A stretch of DNA of 64,000 nucleotides from Leucobacter chromiireducens subsp. solipictus (GTDB lineage Bacteria; Actinomycetota; Actinomycetes; Actinomycetales; Microbacteriaceae): NCBI RefSeq assembly GCF_016758195.1, contig NZ_QYAC01000001.1, positions 409,423-473,422 of the forward strand, read 5' to 3'. Below are positions 23,732 through 39,948 of this stretch, piece after piece. The notes below the pieces were generated by a model, which saw nothing but the letters and a program-made list of their open reading frames with translations, was not told where the DNA came from and did not search any database. The stretch's first letter is position 1. Each line of letters opens with the position of its first letter. Made by a program: the position numbers and the translations under genes.

Positions 23732-23760
23732 CGCCCGAGGGGGCTACTCCCCCTCGGGCG
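23732..23760. terminator. Terminator hairpin overlapping a stop codon
   Basis: A 12-bp perfect stem (CGCCCGAGGGGG at 23732-23743 with its complement at 23749-23760) and a 5-base loop. The loop contains the stop codon of the minus-strand membrane protein. It separates the convergent peroxiredoxin and membrane protein genes. The 60 bp before it contain a 14-bp direct repeat, CGCAGAGCCGGCAC. Confidence 0.7.
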
Positions 23761-24160
23761 CTTCCGGCGCGTCCGGGCGCGCGAGCAGGGCGGCGACGAA
23801 GCCGACAAACGCGAGCACGAGCAGTTCGAGGCCCAGCACCGTCTGCGGGCCGATCAGCCCCTGCAGGATCCCGGTCGCCGCAGCGAAGAGCAGCACGTGG
23901 ATCGTGATCGCGGAACTGCGGACCCAGCCCGGGCGCGCGCGCCGCGCACCCCAGGCGGTGATTAGGATCCAGCCCCACCAGAGGGCTGCGGCGATGAGGA
24001 GGATGATCCGGTCGCCGATCGGCTCGTCACCGGCGGCAAACATGCCCTGCACCACGTTCCACACGAGCCAGGCACCGCCGATCGCTTCAAGCACCAGCAC
24101 GATGCGCAGCGCGATCCAGCCCGCGCGGATTCGCGGGTAAGCGGGAGGTGTCGCGGTCAT
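23744..24160 (-). CDS. Small integral membrane protein of unknown function
   Basis: 138 residues with four predicted helices: WIALRIVLVLEAIGGAWLVW, then IILLIAAALWWGWILITAW, SSAITIHVLLFAAATGILQG and LGLELLVLAFVGFVAALLAR, with a short acidic tail. The ATG at 24160 has AGAGAG six bases upstream; an in-frame ATG nine codons earlier lacks one. No family signature is recognisable. It is divergent from whiB across 193 bp of unusually A/T-rich sequence (24175-24240), which holds no gene that I can support. Confidence 0.7.
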   Translation of the reverse strand: MTATPPAYPRIRAGWIALRIVLVLEAIGGAWLVWNVVQGMFAAGDEPIGDRIILLIAAALWWGWILITAWGARRARPGWVRSSAITIHVLLFAAATGILQGLIGPQTVLGLELLVLAFVGFVAALLARPDAPEAPEGE

Positions 24161-24353
24161 TTCGGCTCTCTTTCCAGACAATTGCAAATTGGCTATTGAT
24201 TTGCATCTGTATCCGTGAAACTATATATTCCGTCGAGTTTCGCGCACACCGACGTGAGCATTCTCAGCCACGTATCAGGTAATCGCGGCGCGAATTCTAG
24301 ACTATCCAGTCTCTGCTGATTCGCGCGTGTGCGTCGTACTAAGGAGAACACAA

Positions 24354-24602
24354 ATGGATTGGCGTGAACAGGCCGCGTGCCTCACTGTAGACCCCGAGCT
24401 CTTCTTCCCGGTCGGGAACACGGGCCCGGCGGTCGAGCAGATCGAGCGTGCGAAGTCGGTGTGCGCCCGGTGCACCGTGACGGAGATGTGCCTCCAGTAC
24501 GCGATGGACACCGGCCAGGACTCGGGCGTGTGGGGCGGCCTCAGCGAGGATGAGCGCCGCGCACTGAAGCGTCGCGCAGCTCGCGCCCGCCGCGCCTCCT
24601 AA
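24354..24602 (+). CDS. whiB1: WhiB family iron-sulfur transcriptional regulator, WhiB1-like
   Basis: 82 residues starting MDWREQAACLTVDPELFFPV. The four cluster-binding cysteines are Cys9, Cys37, Cys40 and Cys46, followed by the GVWGG turn (DSGVWGGLSEDERRALKRR) and a basic C-terminus that contacts DNA. The sequence is very close to WhiB1, the essential nitric oxide-responsive [4Fe-4S] protein that binds region 4 of the housekeeping sigma factor. AAGGAG lies seven bases before the ATG. The long A/T-rich upstream region suggests complex control. A strong hairpin follows directly. Confidence 0.93.
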   Translation: MDWREQAACLTVDPELFFPVGNTGPAVEQIERAKSVCARCTVTEMCLQYAMDTGQDSGVWGGLSEDERRALKRRAARARRAS

Positions 24603-24609
24603 GGTTTGA

Positions 24610-24651
24610 TGCGTGTGGCCCCGGATCTCTCGAGATCCGGGGCCACACGCA
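24610..24651. terminator. Bidirectional terminator hairpin
   Basis: A perfect 19-bp inverted repeat (TGCGTGTGGCCCCGGATCT and its complement) with a CTCG loop. It lies seven bases after the whiB stop and 17 bases after the convergent EamA gene. Serves both genes. Confidence 0.85.
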
Positions 24652-24667
24652 TGTTTCCACGCCTGGG

Positions 24668-25540
24668 CTAGGCGGGCTCGATCTGTTGCCGCGGCTCGCG
24701 CCCGCCGGATCGAGACGCGCCGATCCCCGCGACGATCACCAACACGAGGCCGAGCACCGCGAGTGGCTGCGGGACCTGGGCGAGCGCGACGAAGCCGACG
24801 AGCAGCGCGATTGCGGGTTCGAGGCTCATCAGCGTGCCGAAGGTCGCGGCGTCGAGGCGGCGAAGCGCCAAGAACTCGAGCGAGAACGGCACCACCGGCA
24901 GCAGGAGCGCGAGCCCGAAGCCAGCGGCGAGCATCGGCCAGGTGAGCAGCGGAAACAGCTCGGGCGTAATCGTGAAACTCGACACGAGGGCGGCGGTCGG
25001 GAAGGAAATCGCGAGCGCCTGCAGCCCGGTGACCGTGTCCCCGGCGCGCTGCGTGAGGATGATGTACCCGGCCCAGCACACGGCCGCGGCCAGGGCGAAG
25101 CCGATGCCCAGCGCGTCAACGGTTCCCTTCCAGGGTTCAGTCAATGCCAGGACTCCGGCCGCGGCCACGAGCGCCCACAGGCGGCCGCGGCCACGGCCCC
25201 GCGCGACGGCGACCCCGAGCGGCCCGAGAAACTCGAGGGCGCTCGCCGTCCCCAGCGGGATCCGCATCACCGCGGCCATGAAGAAGATCGTCATGCCCGC
25301 GCTCGCGATGCCGAGCAGCACGCAGGTCAGGAGCGACCGGCGCGTGAAGCGCGCCCGCCACGGGCGCGCAACGACGAGGAGGATCAGGGCCGCGAACACC
25401 AGGCGGAGCCACACGACGCCGGTCGCGCCGAGGGTATGTGCGAGGTCGACGGAGACCGCAAGTCCCACCTGCACGCACCCCATCGATCCAACCGCGAGGG
25501 CCGTGCCCACCCGTGCATTGCGCGAAGAAGTTGCTGCCAT
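24668..25540 (-). CDS. EamA/DMT family exporter (RhtA-like)
   Basis: 290 residues with ten hydrophobic helices in two EamA repeats. The WLRLVFAALILL and ALEFLGPLGVAV segments of the first half and RRLDAATFGTLMSLEPAIAL of the second half resemble RhtA, the threonine/homoserine exporter. LEPAxALLxG is the family signature at helix 9. It is divergent from the LysR regulator, a very common pairing in which the regulator controls the exporter. Substrate inferred to be an amino acid or related metabolite. Confidence 0.87.
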   Translation of the reverse strand: MAATSSRNARVGTALAVGSMGCVQVGLAVSVDLAHTLGATGVVWLRLVFAALILLVVARPWRARFTRRSLLTCVLLGIASAGMTIFFMAAVMRIPLGTASALEFLGPLGVAVARGRGRGRLWALVAAAGVLALTEPWKGTVDALGIGFALAAAVCWAGYIILTQRAGDTVTGLQALAISFPTAALVSSFTITPELFPLLTWPMLAAGFGLALLLPVVPFSLEFLALRRLDAATFGTLMSLEPAIALLVGFVALAQVPQPLAVLGLVLVIVAGIGASRSGGREPRQQIEPA

Positions 25541-25622
25541 GCGCCCAGTAGATCAAATCTCGCCGTCCACGTCCACGTGACGGAACTGGACGATATGTTC
25601 GAGAATCCTGGACAATGTGAGC

Positions 25623-26633
25623 ATGGATACACGTCGTCTCTCCTTCCTCCTGGAGCTGTCCCGTCTCGGGTCCATGCGCGCGGTCGCCGACGAGCTCGGC
25701 ACGTCAACCTCCACGGTCTCGCAGCAGATCGCGGCCCTCGCGCAGGAGTTCGGGACGGAGCTGGTGTTCCCCGTGGGCCGTGGGGTGCGCCTCACCCCGG
25801 CCGGCAAGCGGCTCGCGGAGCACGCGGCGAAGATTCTCGCCGAAGTGCAGCGCGCGCGGCTGACCCTCGACCCCGCCGGTGAGCCCTTCGGGACGGTCCG
25901 CGTAGCCGGATTCGCCGGCGCGATCCGGCGTACCGTGTTGCCTGTGGTGCGTGAACTCACCCGCACACATCCCGCGGTGAGCGTCGAAATCCACGAGTAT
26001 GAGCCGCGGGAGGCGCTCGGTTTCCTCGCCTCCGACGCCGTCGACATCGCACTCACCTACGACTACGACCTGGCGCCCATGCCCGAATCCACGGAGTGGC
26101 ACACGGCCCCACTCTGGGAAACCCCGTGGGGGTTGGGCGTCCCGAGCACGGCGGCCGAGACGGGCACCGGTACGACGGCCGCAGCGGGCACTGGCATGAC
26201 GGTCCCAGCGGGCAGCGGCACGGCGGTCCCCACCCCGGGCCGCCCGCTGTCCGCGTATCAGGGGCACACGTGGATCGGGAACTCGCGGAACACGGCCGAC
26301 GAGGACGCACTGCGGATCCTCGCCTCGCTGGAGGGGTTCCCCCTCCGAATTACGCACAAGGTCGACAACATTGAGCTGGCGCAGGAGCTCATCCGGTCAG
26401 GAATGGGCGTCGGGCTCCTCCCCGAGGACCGGACTCTCCTCCCCGGGGTCACGCTCCTTCCGCTGCGCGCCCCCGGCGTCACGCTCCGCGCCTTCGTGCA
26501 CGCCCGAGTGGGGCGCGATACCTGGCCCGCACTCGCGCTCGTGCGTGATCGCATCATCGCGCACGCGGGGAACGGAGCCGGAGTTGCTTTCGGAACCGAA
26601 CCCAGGACCGGAGTAGGAGCAGGACCGGAGTAA
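25623..26633 (+). CDS. LysR family transcriptional regulator with a low-complexity insert
   Basis: 336 residues. The N-terminal helix-turn-helix is FLLELSRLGSMRAVADELGT followed by STSTVSQQIAALAQEFGTEL, and the effector domain covers about 90-320. Within the effector domain, a stretch of about 30 residues near 178-210 is built from Thr/Gly/Ala/Pro repeats (TGTGTTAAAGTGMTVPAGSG) and looks like an inserted, disordered loop. The C-terminal 20 residues are also repeat-derived; the stop codon is inside a 17-bp tandem repeat. A GTG at 25617 is an alternative start; neither has a clear ribosome binding site. Divergent from the EamA exporter, its likely target. Confidence 0.85.
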   Translation: MDTRRLSFLLELSRLGSMRAVADELGTSTSTVSQQIAALAQEFGTELVFPVGRGVRLTPAGKRLAEHAAKILAEVQRARLTLDPAGEPFGTVRVAGFAGAIRRTVLPVVRELTRTHPAVSVEIHEYEPREALGFLASDAVDIALTYDYDLAPMPESTEWHTAPLWETPWGLGVPSTAAETGTGTTAAAGTGMTVPAGSGTAVPTPGRPLSAYQGHTWIGNSRNTADEDALRILASLEGFPLRITHKVDNIELAQELIRSGMGVGLLPEDRTLLPGVTLLPLRAPGVTLRAFVHARVGRDTWPALALVRDRIIAHAGNGAGVAFGTEPRTGVGAGPE

Positions 26634-26671
26634 GAGCAGGACCGGAGTAGGAGCAGGACCGGAGTAAGAGC
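26604..26671. repeat. 17-bp tandem repeat, four units, at the lysR 3' end
   Basis: Four adjoining units (26604, 26621, 26638, 26655). Units 1 and 3 read AGGACCGGAGTAGGAGC, and units 2 and 4 read AGGACCGGAGTAAGAGC. The TAA that ends lysR is in unit 2. Alternating identical units suggest duplication of a 34-bp block. The remaining sequence to 26781 shows no gene. Confidence 0.9.
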
Positions 26672-26781
26672 ACGAGCTGAGGCCGGGGATGCTCGCTTGG
26701 GACGGGGAAGCCTCACCACGGGGATGCCCGACCAAGCTGCGGCGATTTCGCGCGGGGAATGCCCCCTCAGCGCGTGGTTCG

Positions 26782-28554
26782 TCAGAACGGGTGTTCTGTG
26801 TCGGATGGGCCGCTTCCCGGACGCGGCGCGTCCTGGGGTGGTGCGCCCGGGCCCCGTGGTGTCCGCACTTCGGAGGGGTGTACCGGGAGCGACACAAACC
26901 GCACGCGGCCCGGTGGTCGCTGCACATAGCCGCGCCCCGTCGGGCTCACCCACCGCACCGTCCCGGCCCTGTCCTGGGTCACGTCCCACCCACCATGATG
27001 CTTCACCACGTGGTGGCCGCGGCACAGATGCGCGAGGTTGTCGGTACTCGTCGCGCCGCCACGCGCCGCATCCACGGTGTGGTCCAGATCGCAACGGATC
27101 GCAGGCACCCGACACCCCGGTGCTCGGCAGTGCACATCCTCTGCGCGCTTCCGCCGCCGAATCTCGGCTCTCGGCACATACCGTTCCACCCGCAACACGG
27201 CCCCCTCACCAGTCACCGCGACCCGCTCTCGGTCCTGCTCCCGCGCACCGATCGCGAGCCGAGCCGCGGTCTCCGCGTCGATCACCCCGTGCCCCACCAA
27301 CTCCCCAACCCGCGCCAGTGAACGCTTGGGCGCAGCACGCTCGGGCGCAGCACGCTCGGGCGCAGCACGCTCCAAAGTCGGCACGGTGTCAGCGGTCTCC
27401 GCCGGCGGATCCAGCCCCGATGCCACCGGGAGCCCGGAACTCGGCTGCCGGGGATGCATTGGCCCATCGTCGGCCGGCTCCGTGAGCAGCGTCTCTGGGA
27501 CAATCACCTGGATATGTCCACGTATGCCCTCGCTGCCTGGCACATCGCGGCCCAGCAGCAGGTCCCGCAGTACGTCAGCGCGAATATGATCCAGCGTCCG
27601 CGCGTCTCGCCCCGACACCACATCGGTGCCGGCATCAGCACCGGCATCGGCACCGGCATCAGCACGGGCACCGGCATCAGGACCGGCACCGGCAGAGTCC
27701 TCCGCGGCGTCGACGTTCGCAGCTTCGTGGACCCGGACCACCGCGTTCTTCGCGAGGCGAGTCACCCGGTCCTTCACCGCGACCGCGTCCTCGGCCGCCA
27801 GCCGCACAATCAGATCCGCCATCCCGTCGCCCGCGTCCACGATCCGCACTCCGCGCAGCAGCAACGCCTCACGGTGCCGCTCAACCAGCGTCATCTCACA
27901 CAGTGCCGCGGCAATCCGCTGCGCGATCGGTCGTAGGCGATTCGGCGTTTCCTCCCCCGCGACCCGCAACACCTCACACTCATACCGGGAACGCCGCTCC
28001 CGTTCCCCGCGGGATTCGCCCTGGCCGAGCACCCGCCCGGCATCCGCAATAACTTGCACGTGCTCTCTCGAGACCACACCCGACTTCAACGCAGCGAGGG
28101 TCCCCGGAAATTGCTGTGTCGACGAAAATGCGAGCGACAACAGGCGATCCACCATGTGCTCGCTCTGTCCCAGGGCCGCCGAGAGCTCAAGCCGCAGTGA
28201 GCGATGCGATACCTCGCCGCCCACGCCAAAACCCCGCACGATATCTTCGGCATCGTCCCGGAGCGGATCGGTCTCGCCATCAGCATTGTCATCGCCATCA
28301 GCATCGCCATCAGCACCAGCATCCAACTGAGCAGCGGACTCGGCACCCGCGGAAGGCTGGGACCCTGCGTCCCCGTCCCTGGAGTTCAGCGCCACCTCTC
28401 GCAGTCGTTCCACCAGCACCAACTGCTCCGCGTCCGTCGCCCGGCGCCGCGCCTCAAGCTCTTCAAGCTCCCCCAGCAACGCATCAGCCGTCCGCACACG
28501 CGCCGCAGCGCGAGCCCGCTGCTGCGGCGTCTGACGTCCTCGGGTCCTGGCCAT
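26782..28554 (-). CDS. DUF222 (13E12 repeat) HNH endonuclease-like protein
   Basis: 590 residues. DUF222 covers roughly residues 85-400 (RSLRLELSAALGQSEHMVDR, then VAGEETPNRLRPIAQRIAAA), and a C-terminal HNH nuclease domain reads CRAPGCRVPAIRCDLDHTVD, followed by NLAHLCRGHHVVKHHGGW. Such proteins are multicopy in Microbacteriaceae and mycobacteria and vary in repeat content; their function is not established, and mobility has been suggested. Low-complexity segments occur: a DAGADAGADAG run and a triple APERA repeat. The ATG at 28554 begins MARTRGR; one 11 codons earlier is possible. Neither has a clear ribosome binding site. Confidence 0.87.
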   Translation of the reverse strand: MARTRGRQTPQQRARAAARVRTADALLGELEELEARRRATDAEQLVLVERLREVALNSRDGDAGSQPSAGAESAAQLDAGADGDADGDDNADGETDPLRDDAEDIVRGFGVGGEVSHRSLRLELSAALGQSEHMVDRLLSLAFSSTQQFPGTLAALKSGVVSREHVQVIADAGRVLGQGESRGERERRSRYECEVLRVAGEETPNRLRPIAQRIAAALCEMTLVERHREALLLRGVRIVDAGDGMADLIVRLAAEDAVAVKDRVTRLAKNAVVRVHEAANVDAAEDSAGAGPDAGARADAGADAGADAGTDVVSGRDARTLDHIRADVLRDLLLGRDVPGSEGIRGHIQVIVPETLLTEPADDGPMHPRQPSSGLPVASGLDPPAETADTVPTLERAAPERAAPERAAPKRSLARVGELVGHGVIDAETAARLAIGAREQDRERVAVTGEGAVLRVERYVPRAEIRRRKRAEDVHCRAPGCRVPAIRCDLDHTVDAARGGATSTDNLAHLCRGHHVVKHHGGWDVTQDRAGTVRWVSPTGRGYVQRPPGRVRFVSLPVHPSEVRTPRGPGAPPQDAPRPGSGPSDTEHPF

Positions 28555-28694
28555 GCAACAAGTACAGCAGCAGCCACCGACATTCACGGCCTGAAAACCG
28601 TTGAAAACACGAGGAACTCGGGCTCACCGCAGCGGGGTTCGAAAGACCCCCTGATGGGATCAAGCAGACTCAAGGCAGGGAGTTTTTCGACACC

Positions 28695-28726
28695 GTGCCC
28701 GGGACGCATGAACGCGCCCCGGGCAC
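28695..28726. terminator. Possible terminator hairpin after the SLH gene
   Basis: GTGCCCGGG (28695-28703) pairs with CCCGGGCAC (28718-28726). It lies 22 bp beyond the SLH protein stop, with no U-tract on the minus strand. The rest of 28588-28747 shows nothing further. Confidence 0.45.
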
Positions 28727-28747
28727 CGTCACACCCCGCGCCTTCGA

Positions 28748-31036
28748 CTAGCGCTGTGCGGCCCGGTAGAGGAACGCCGCCATCGCTTCACGCGAGACCT
28801 TCCCCTTCGGCTGGTACACCGCGCCCTTCGCGCTCTGACTTCCGGTCGAGATCCCGCTTGAACGCATCCAAGCGATCTCCTTGGCGAACTTGTGTGACCT
28901 CGGCACATCCACGAAGGGTGCCTGTGCGGGTGCTTTCCCGGCACCGGGACCCTGCAGGCGGTACAGGAACGCGGCCATGGCCTCGCGCGACACCGCGGCT
29001 CCGGGCTCGTAGTATCGCTTGCCGTTCTTGGTCACTCCCGTCGAAATCTTCGCGTGGGCCATCCACGAGATCTCCCGATAGAACTTGTGATTCGTGGGCA
29101 CGTCCACGAACGGCGAAACACGCGGTGCCGTGAACGATTTGGGAGCACTCTGACGGAACAGGAACGCCGCCATCGCTTCACGCGACACCGCTGCCTGGGG
29201 CTGGTAGGCCAGGCCCCGGGAGGTCTTCACACCCGTTGTGCGCCCGGTGCTCCGCATCCACTCGATCTCCGTGAAGAACTTGTGGTTCTTGGGCACATCG
29301 ACAAACGCGGGCTTGGTGTCCTTGCGCAGCAGCGACACAGTGAGCCGGTATTCCTCGCCGATATACGCATCAGAGCTGGGGATCACGGACACGTAGGCGA
29401 TGCCGCGAGGGAGTCGAACGTCGACCGTCTTCCCACGCCAGTCACCGGCCTTCACCGCCCACCGCTTGATCTGGTCACCCCTCGAGTTCAGCGCGGCCAC
29501 GGTGTAGTAATCCGTCGACGCGGGATCGTACGCATTCCCGAAGGAAATCTTCACGCGGTACACGCCGGCTTCGGCCTTCACCGAGTAGAAGTCCTTGTCG
29601 TAACTCAGCCCGATATGCCCACACAACGTCGCCCCCAACGGCAACGCATTCGGCCGGTACGTACTATCGTTCCCGTCCCAACCATTGGGATTCTCACCCT
29701 CTGCCAGGCACCCCTCCCCGCTCGGCGGAGTATTCGCCGCGGCACCCGACACCTTCGCCACACTCACGGTGTACTTCTTCCCCACCACCTTGTCGTCCAA
29801 CGGCGTAATCGCCAGGTACCCGCCGCCATTGCTCAGCGTGGAGATCTGCTTCGCGAGCCACGCGCCGTTCCCGGCCGAACCCGTCAGGTTCCAGGACTTC
29901 AGGAAATTCGCCTTGCCGTCATACAGCCACACCTTGTAGGCGTTGCCCTTCACCTTCGGATCATCGAACGTGAAGCTGACGCGATACCGGCCATCACCGT
30001 TGCCAAATTGGTAGAAGTCCTTGTCGTAGCTCAGGCCGATATGCCCACACAACGTCGCCCCCAACGGCAACGCATTCGGCCGGTACGTACTATCGTTCCC
30101 GTCCCAACCATTGGGATTCTCACCCTCTGCCAGGCACCCCTCCCCGCTCGGCGGAGTATTCGCCGCGGCACCCGACACCTTCGCCACACTCACGGTGTAC
30201 TTCTTCCCCACCACCTTGTCATTCAGCGGCGTCACCGCAATGAACGATGTCCCGCTCGGGAATCGGGTCAGCTGCTTCGCGATCCACCCGCCGCTTCCGG
30301 CAGTCCCGGTGAGGTTCCAAGATGCGAGGTAGCGCTGGTTCGCGTCATATGCCCACACCTTGTACGCGTTGCCCGTCGTGTTCGGCGTGTCGAAGCTGAA
30401 GGAAATCCGGTGGGTACCCGCCGAACTCGCGAATTTGTAGAAGTCCTTGTCGTACGTGGTGCCAATCCGGCCGCAGGTGCCAGTCCCGAGCGTCAGCGTG
30501 GTGGCTGCACTCAGACTGTCGTTCTGTCCGGACTGATTTGCCTGCTCCGCTTCGGAAGTCTTGCACGTCGCCGCAGCATTGGGGACGGCGTCGGAAATCG
30601 GCCCGGGCGTGGGCACCTCTTGACCAGTCTCCGAGCCGGAGGTTCCCGCCGCGTCTCCGCCTGCGGCAGGGTCGGGCAAGACGTCCTCTTCGGGGCTCGG
30701 TGCCACGGGCTCAGGCAGTTCCGGCTCGCTGCCAAGATCGCTGGCCCCGTCGGGATCCTGCGAGGGATCTTCGCTCGGTTCGCCGTCTACTCCCCCGGCT
30801 TCGTCGGTGGGGAGCGGTTCCACGTCCGGGGCCACTTCCTCCCCGACATTCACCGGGTCAAGTGTTTCGGCCTGGACTGACTCGGCGGTGGTGGGGCTGA
30901 GCTCGCGCTCCGGGATCTGCGGCGCAAACGTCAGCGCTGACATCGCGATCACGGCGGAGGAGACCACTCCTACGCTGCCACGGAGAACTCGCCGCGCACC
31001 CCACCTCGAAACAACAACTTCACCTTTGAAACCCAA
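28748..31036 (-). CDS. Secreted surface protein with three PPC-like repeats and three SLH-type domains
   Basis: 762 residues. A signal peptide is seen at about 11-40 (RRVLRGSVGVVSSAVIAMSA), followed by an acidic, Pro/Glu/Asp-rich linker to about 155. Then come three repeats with CG-IG--YDKDFY motifs (near 188, 330 and 472), resembling bacterial pre-peptidase C-terminal beta-sandwich domains. The last 185 residues contain three S-layer homology-like units, each with FVDVP-xx-HKF and SREAMAAFL-R. Such units are common at the C-termini of exported Microbacteriaceae proteins. No catalytic domain is visible, so it is probably structural or adhesive. TTG start with GGGGGAC just before it. Repeats 1-2 and 2-3 are joined by an identical 185-bp DNA segment. 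Confidence 0.82.
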   Translation of the reverse strand: MGFKGEVVVSRWGARRVLRGSVGVVSSAVIAMSALTFAPQIPERELSPTTAESVQAETLDPVNVGEEVAPDVEPLPTDEAGGVDGEPSEDPSQDPDGASDLGSEPELPEPVAPSPEEDVLPDPAAGGDAAGTSGSETGQEVPTPGPISDAVPNAAATCKTSEAEQANQSGQNDSLSAATTLTLGTGTCGRIGTTYDKDFYKFASSAGTHRISFSFDTPNTTGNAYKVWAYDANQRYLASWNLTGTAGSGGWIAKQLTRFPSGTSFIAVTPLNDKVVGKKYTVSVAKVSGAAANTPPSGEGCLAEGENPNGWDGNDSTYRPNALPLGATLCGHIGLSYDKDFYQFGNGDGRYRVSFTFDDPKVKGNAYKVWLYDGKANFLKSWNLTGSAGNGAWLAKQISTLSNGGGYLAITPLDDKVVGKKYTVSVAKVSGAAANTPPSGEGCLAEGENPNGWDGNDSTYRPNALPLGATLCGHIGLSYDKDFYSVKAEAGVYRVKISFGNAYDPASTDYYTVAALNSRGDQIKRWAVKAGDWRGKTVDVRLPRGIAYVSVIPSSDAYIGEEYRLTVSLLRKDTKPAFVDVPKNHKFFTEIEWMRSTGRTTGVKTSRGLAYQPQAAVSREAMAAFLFRQSAPKSFTAPRVSPFVDVPTNHKFYREISWMAHAKISTGVTKNGKRYYEPGAAVSREAMAAFLYRLQGPGAGKAPAQAPFVDVPRSHKFAKEIAWMRSSGISTGSQSAKGAVYQPKGKVSREAMAAFLYRAAQR
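29610..29794. repeat. 185-bp direct repeat, copy 1 (inside SLH gene)
   Basis: Identical base for base with 30036-30220, and 426 bp apart (142 codons, in frame). It encodes the second half of one PPC-like repeat (KVVGKKYTVSVAKVSGAAAN) through the linker to CGHIG of the next. Confidence 0.95.
30036..30220. repeat. 185-bp direct repeat, copy 2 (inside SLH gene)
   Basis: Second copy of the repeat at 29610-29794. Flanking parts of the same domains have diverged clearly, so the identity is restricted to this block. Confidence 0.95.
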
Positions 31037-31268
31037 TTGTCCCCCACGAAACTCACAAAGCCTATTAATAGCCCTTTCATCTTAGGGGGCGCGACGGCTC
31101 CGTGCGGACCGAGAGGTTACGCTCCCCGAGCCTGCCAGGATCCCTCTGCTCCCCGAGCCTGCCCGGGCCCATCCGCCTCCTGAGGCTGCCGGGCCCCCGC
31201 TCCCCGCCGCCGAGGTTCGGCGGGAGTTCCCGGTTCGCTCACCTCGGACAACGGTCCACGCCCCACGC

Positions 31269-31312
31269 AGCACTGCGGCCCCGCACCCAGAAGGGTGCGG
31301 GGCCGCAGTGCT
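31269..31312. terminator. Terminator hairpin downstream of argG
   Basis: A perfect 20-bp stem (AGCACTGCGGCCCCGCACCC and its complement) with an AGAA loop, 36 bp after the argG stop. Between here and the SLH gene start (31037-31268) is GC-rich sequence with short GAGCCTGCC repeats and no gene that I can support; it must contain the SLH gene promoter. Confidence 0.85.
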
Positions 31313-31348
31313 GTCCAGCGAAGCGCCCGGCGTCGCGGGCGGCGGAAT

Positions 31349-32827
<1,479 letters not shown>

Positions 32828-32863
32828 TCATTTCTGCGGCGGACGGCCGCAGCGCTGGCCGCG

Positions 32864-38815
<5,952 letters not shown>

Positions 38816-38837
<22 letters not shown>

Positions 38838-39838
38838 GCCGTGGTGGTGCCGGACCCCGGCCGGACGCTGCCGAAACCGTTGACCTCGCGGCCCAGGTGG
38901 CGGTAGAGCCGGAGCATCGTCATCCGGCTTTTCACTTCCATCTCCGGCACGAGCTGGGCGAGCCCGATCTCCGCGCTGAGCAGCCCCGGGCGATCCCGCG
39001 CGCCCATCGCGAGGATCACGTTGGCGGGCCCCGTGGACACCGCCGCGAACTGGATCGCCTTCACCGAGATAATCTTTTCCAGCGCGCTCGCCACCCGCGG
39101 CGCCGGAAGCTGCAGGAATAGCCAGTTCACCGCGGGGTACGGGGTGAAGCGCTCGGACATGTCCGCGCGCAGTTGCAGGAGGCCCTGCTGCCGCAGCCGG
39201 GCTAGCGAGTCCGCCGCGCGCTGGGCGCTGATCCCGACGCGCCGCCCGAGCTCGCCCACGGGCATGCGCACATCGTCCTGGAGCGTCTCACGCAACGCGA
39301 TGGCGAGCCGGGGGTCGACGTGTTTCGCGGCCCCCGCGCGCGGCGGTCGCGGGGCCGGGATCCGTCGCGCCTGCGCCTCGCTCAGCGCTTGCACCGTCCA
39401 TTCGGAGCCCTCGCGCACCACCTGGCTCACAAGGTGCGCACGCACGCCTCGGATCTCGGGGATCTCGCCGATCTGCTCCAGGAGGAACCCCGCGAGCGCG
39501 TCGTCGTTCTCCGCGAACAGGGTGACAAACAGATCGCAGGCCCCCGTTGACAGCTCGATCGACGCCACCCCGGGGAGCACCGCGATGGCCTCCGCCGCAC
39601 GCAGCACCTGCCCCGGAAAACTGTCGACTTCGATGAGCGCCAGGGCGTCCAGTTGTTTCACGCCGTGCAGCGCGGTCAGCCAGGCGGCCCCGCCCGCTTC
39701 GATCCGTTCCCAGCGCCGCGCGAGCGTGTGCGCGTCCACCCCGAGCACGTCGGCGAGCGCGACCCAGCGCACTCTCGGGTCGATTTGCAGTCCGTGGATA
39801 ATCTGGAAATCAAGCTCGTCCAACGTGAGTTCCGGCAT
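38816..39838 (-). CDS. Lrp/AsnC family regulator with two tandem Lrp modules
   Basis: 340 residues, twice the normal Lrp length. Module 1 begins LDELDFQIIHGLQIDPRVRW with its HTH and a RAM domain (QLDALALIEVDSFPGQVLRA). Module 2 begins VDPRLAIALRETLQDDVRMP with a second HTH (VGELGRRVGISAQRAADSLA) and RAM domain. Lrp proteins respond to amino acids or related metabolites. The ATG at 39838 is preceded by AGGGGAG at a short distance; a start at 39913 would add 25 residues. It diverges from the MFS exporter/M20 amidohydrolase operon across about 110 bp, so those are its likely targets. Confidence 0.85.
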
Positions 39839-39948
39839 TTTCTCCCCTGAATTGCGGTATTTCGGCATCTGAACTGAATTCTTGCACGTTCTGCCAGAGT
39901 ACCGATTCGTCACCTATTCGCCATTTTCCCGTCAGGATTCAGCGCCCC

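Noticed and set aside
29610-30220. Repeated blocks that might suggest a CRISPR or mobile element
   Set aside because: Two copies only, in frame inside one gene, with no regular spacers, terminal inverted repeats or cas/transposase genes.
29054-30880. A 608-codon frame antisense to the SLH gene
   Set aside because: Shadow frame; it repeats the same 185-bp block and has no recognisable domain or start site.
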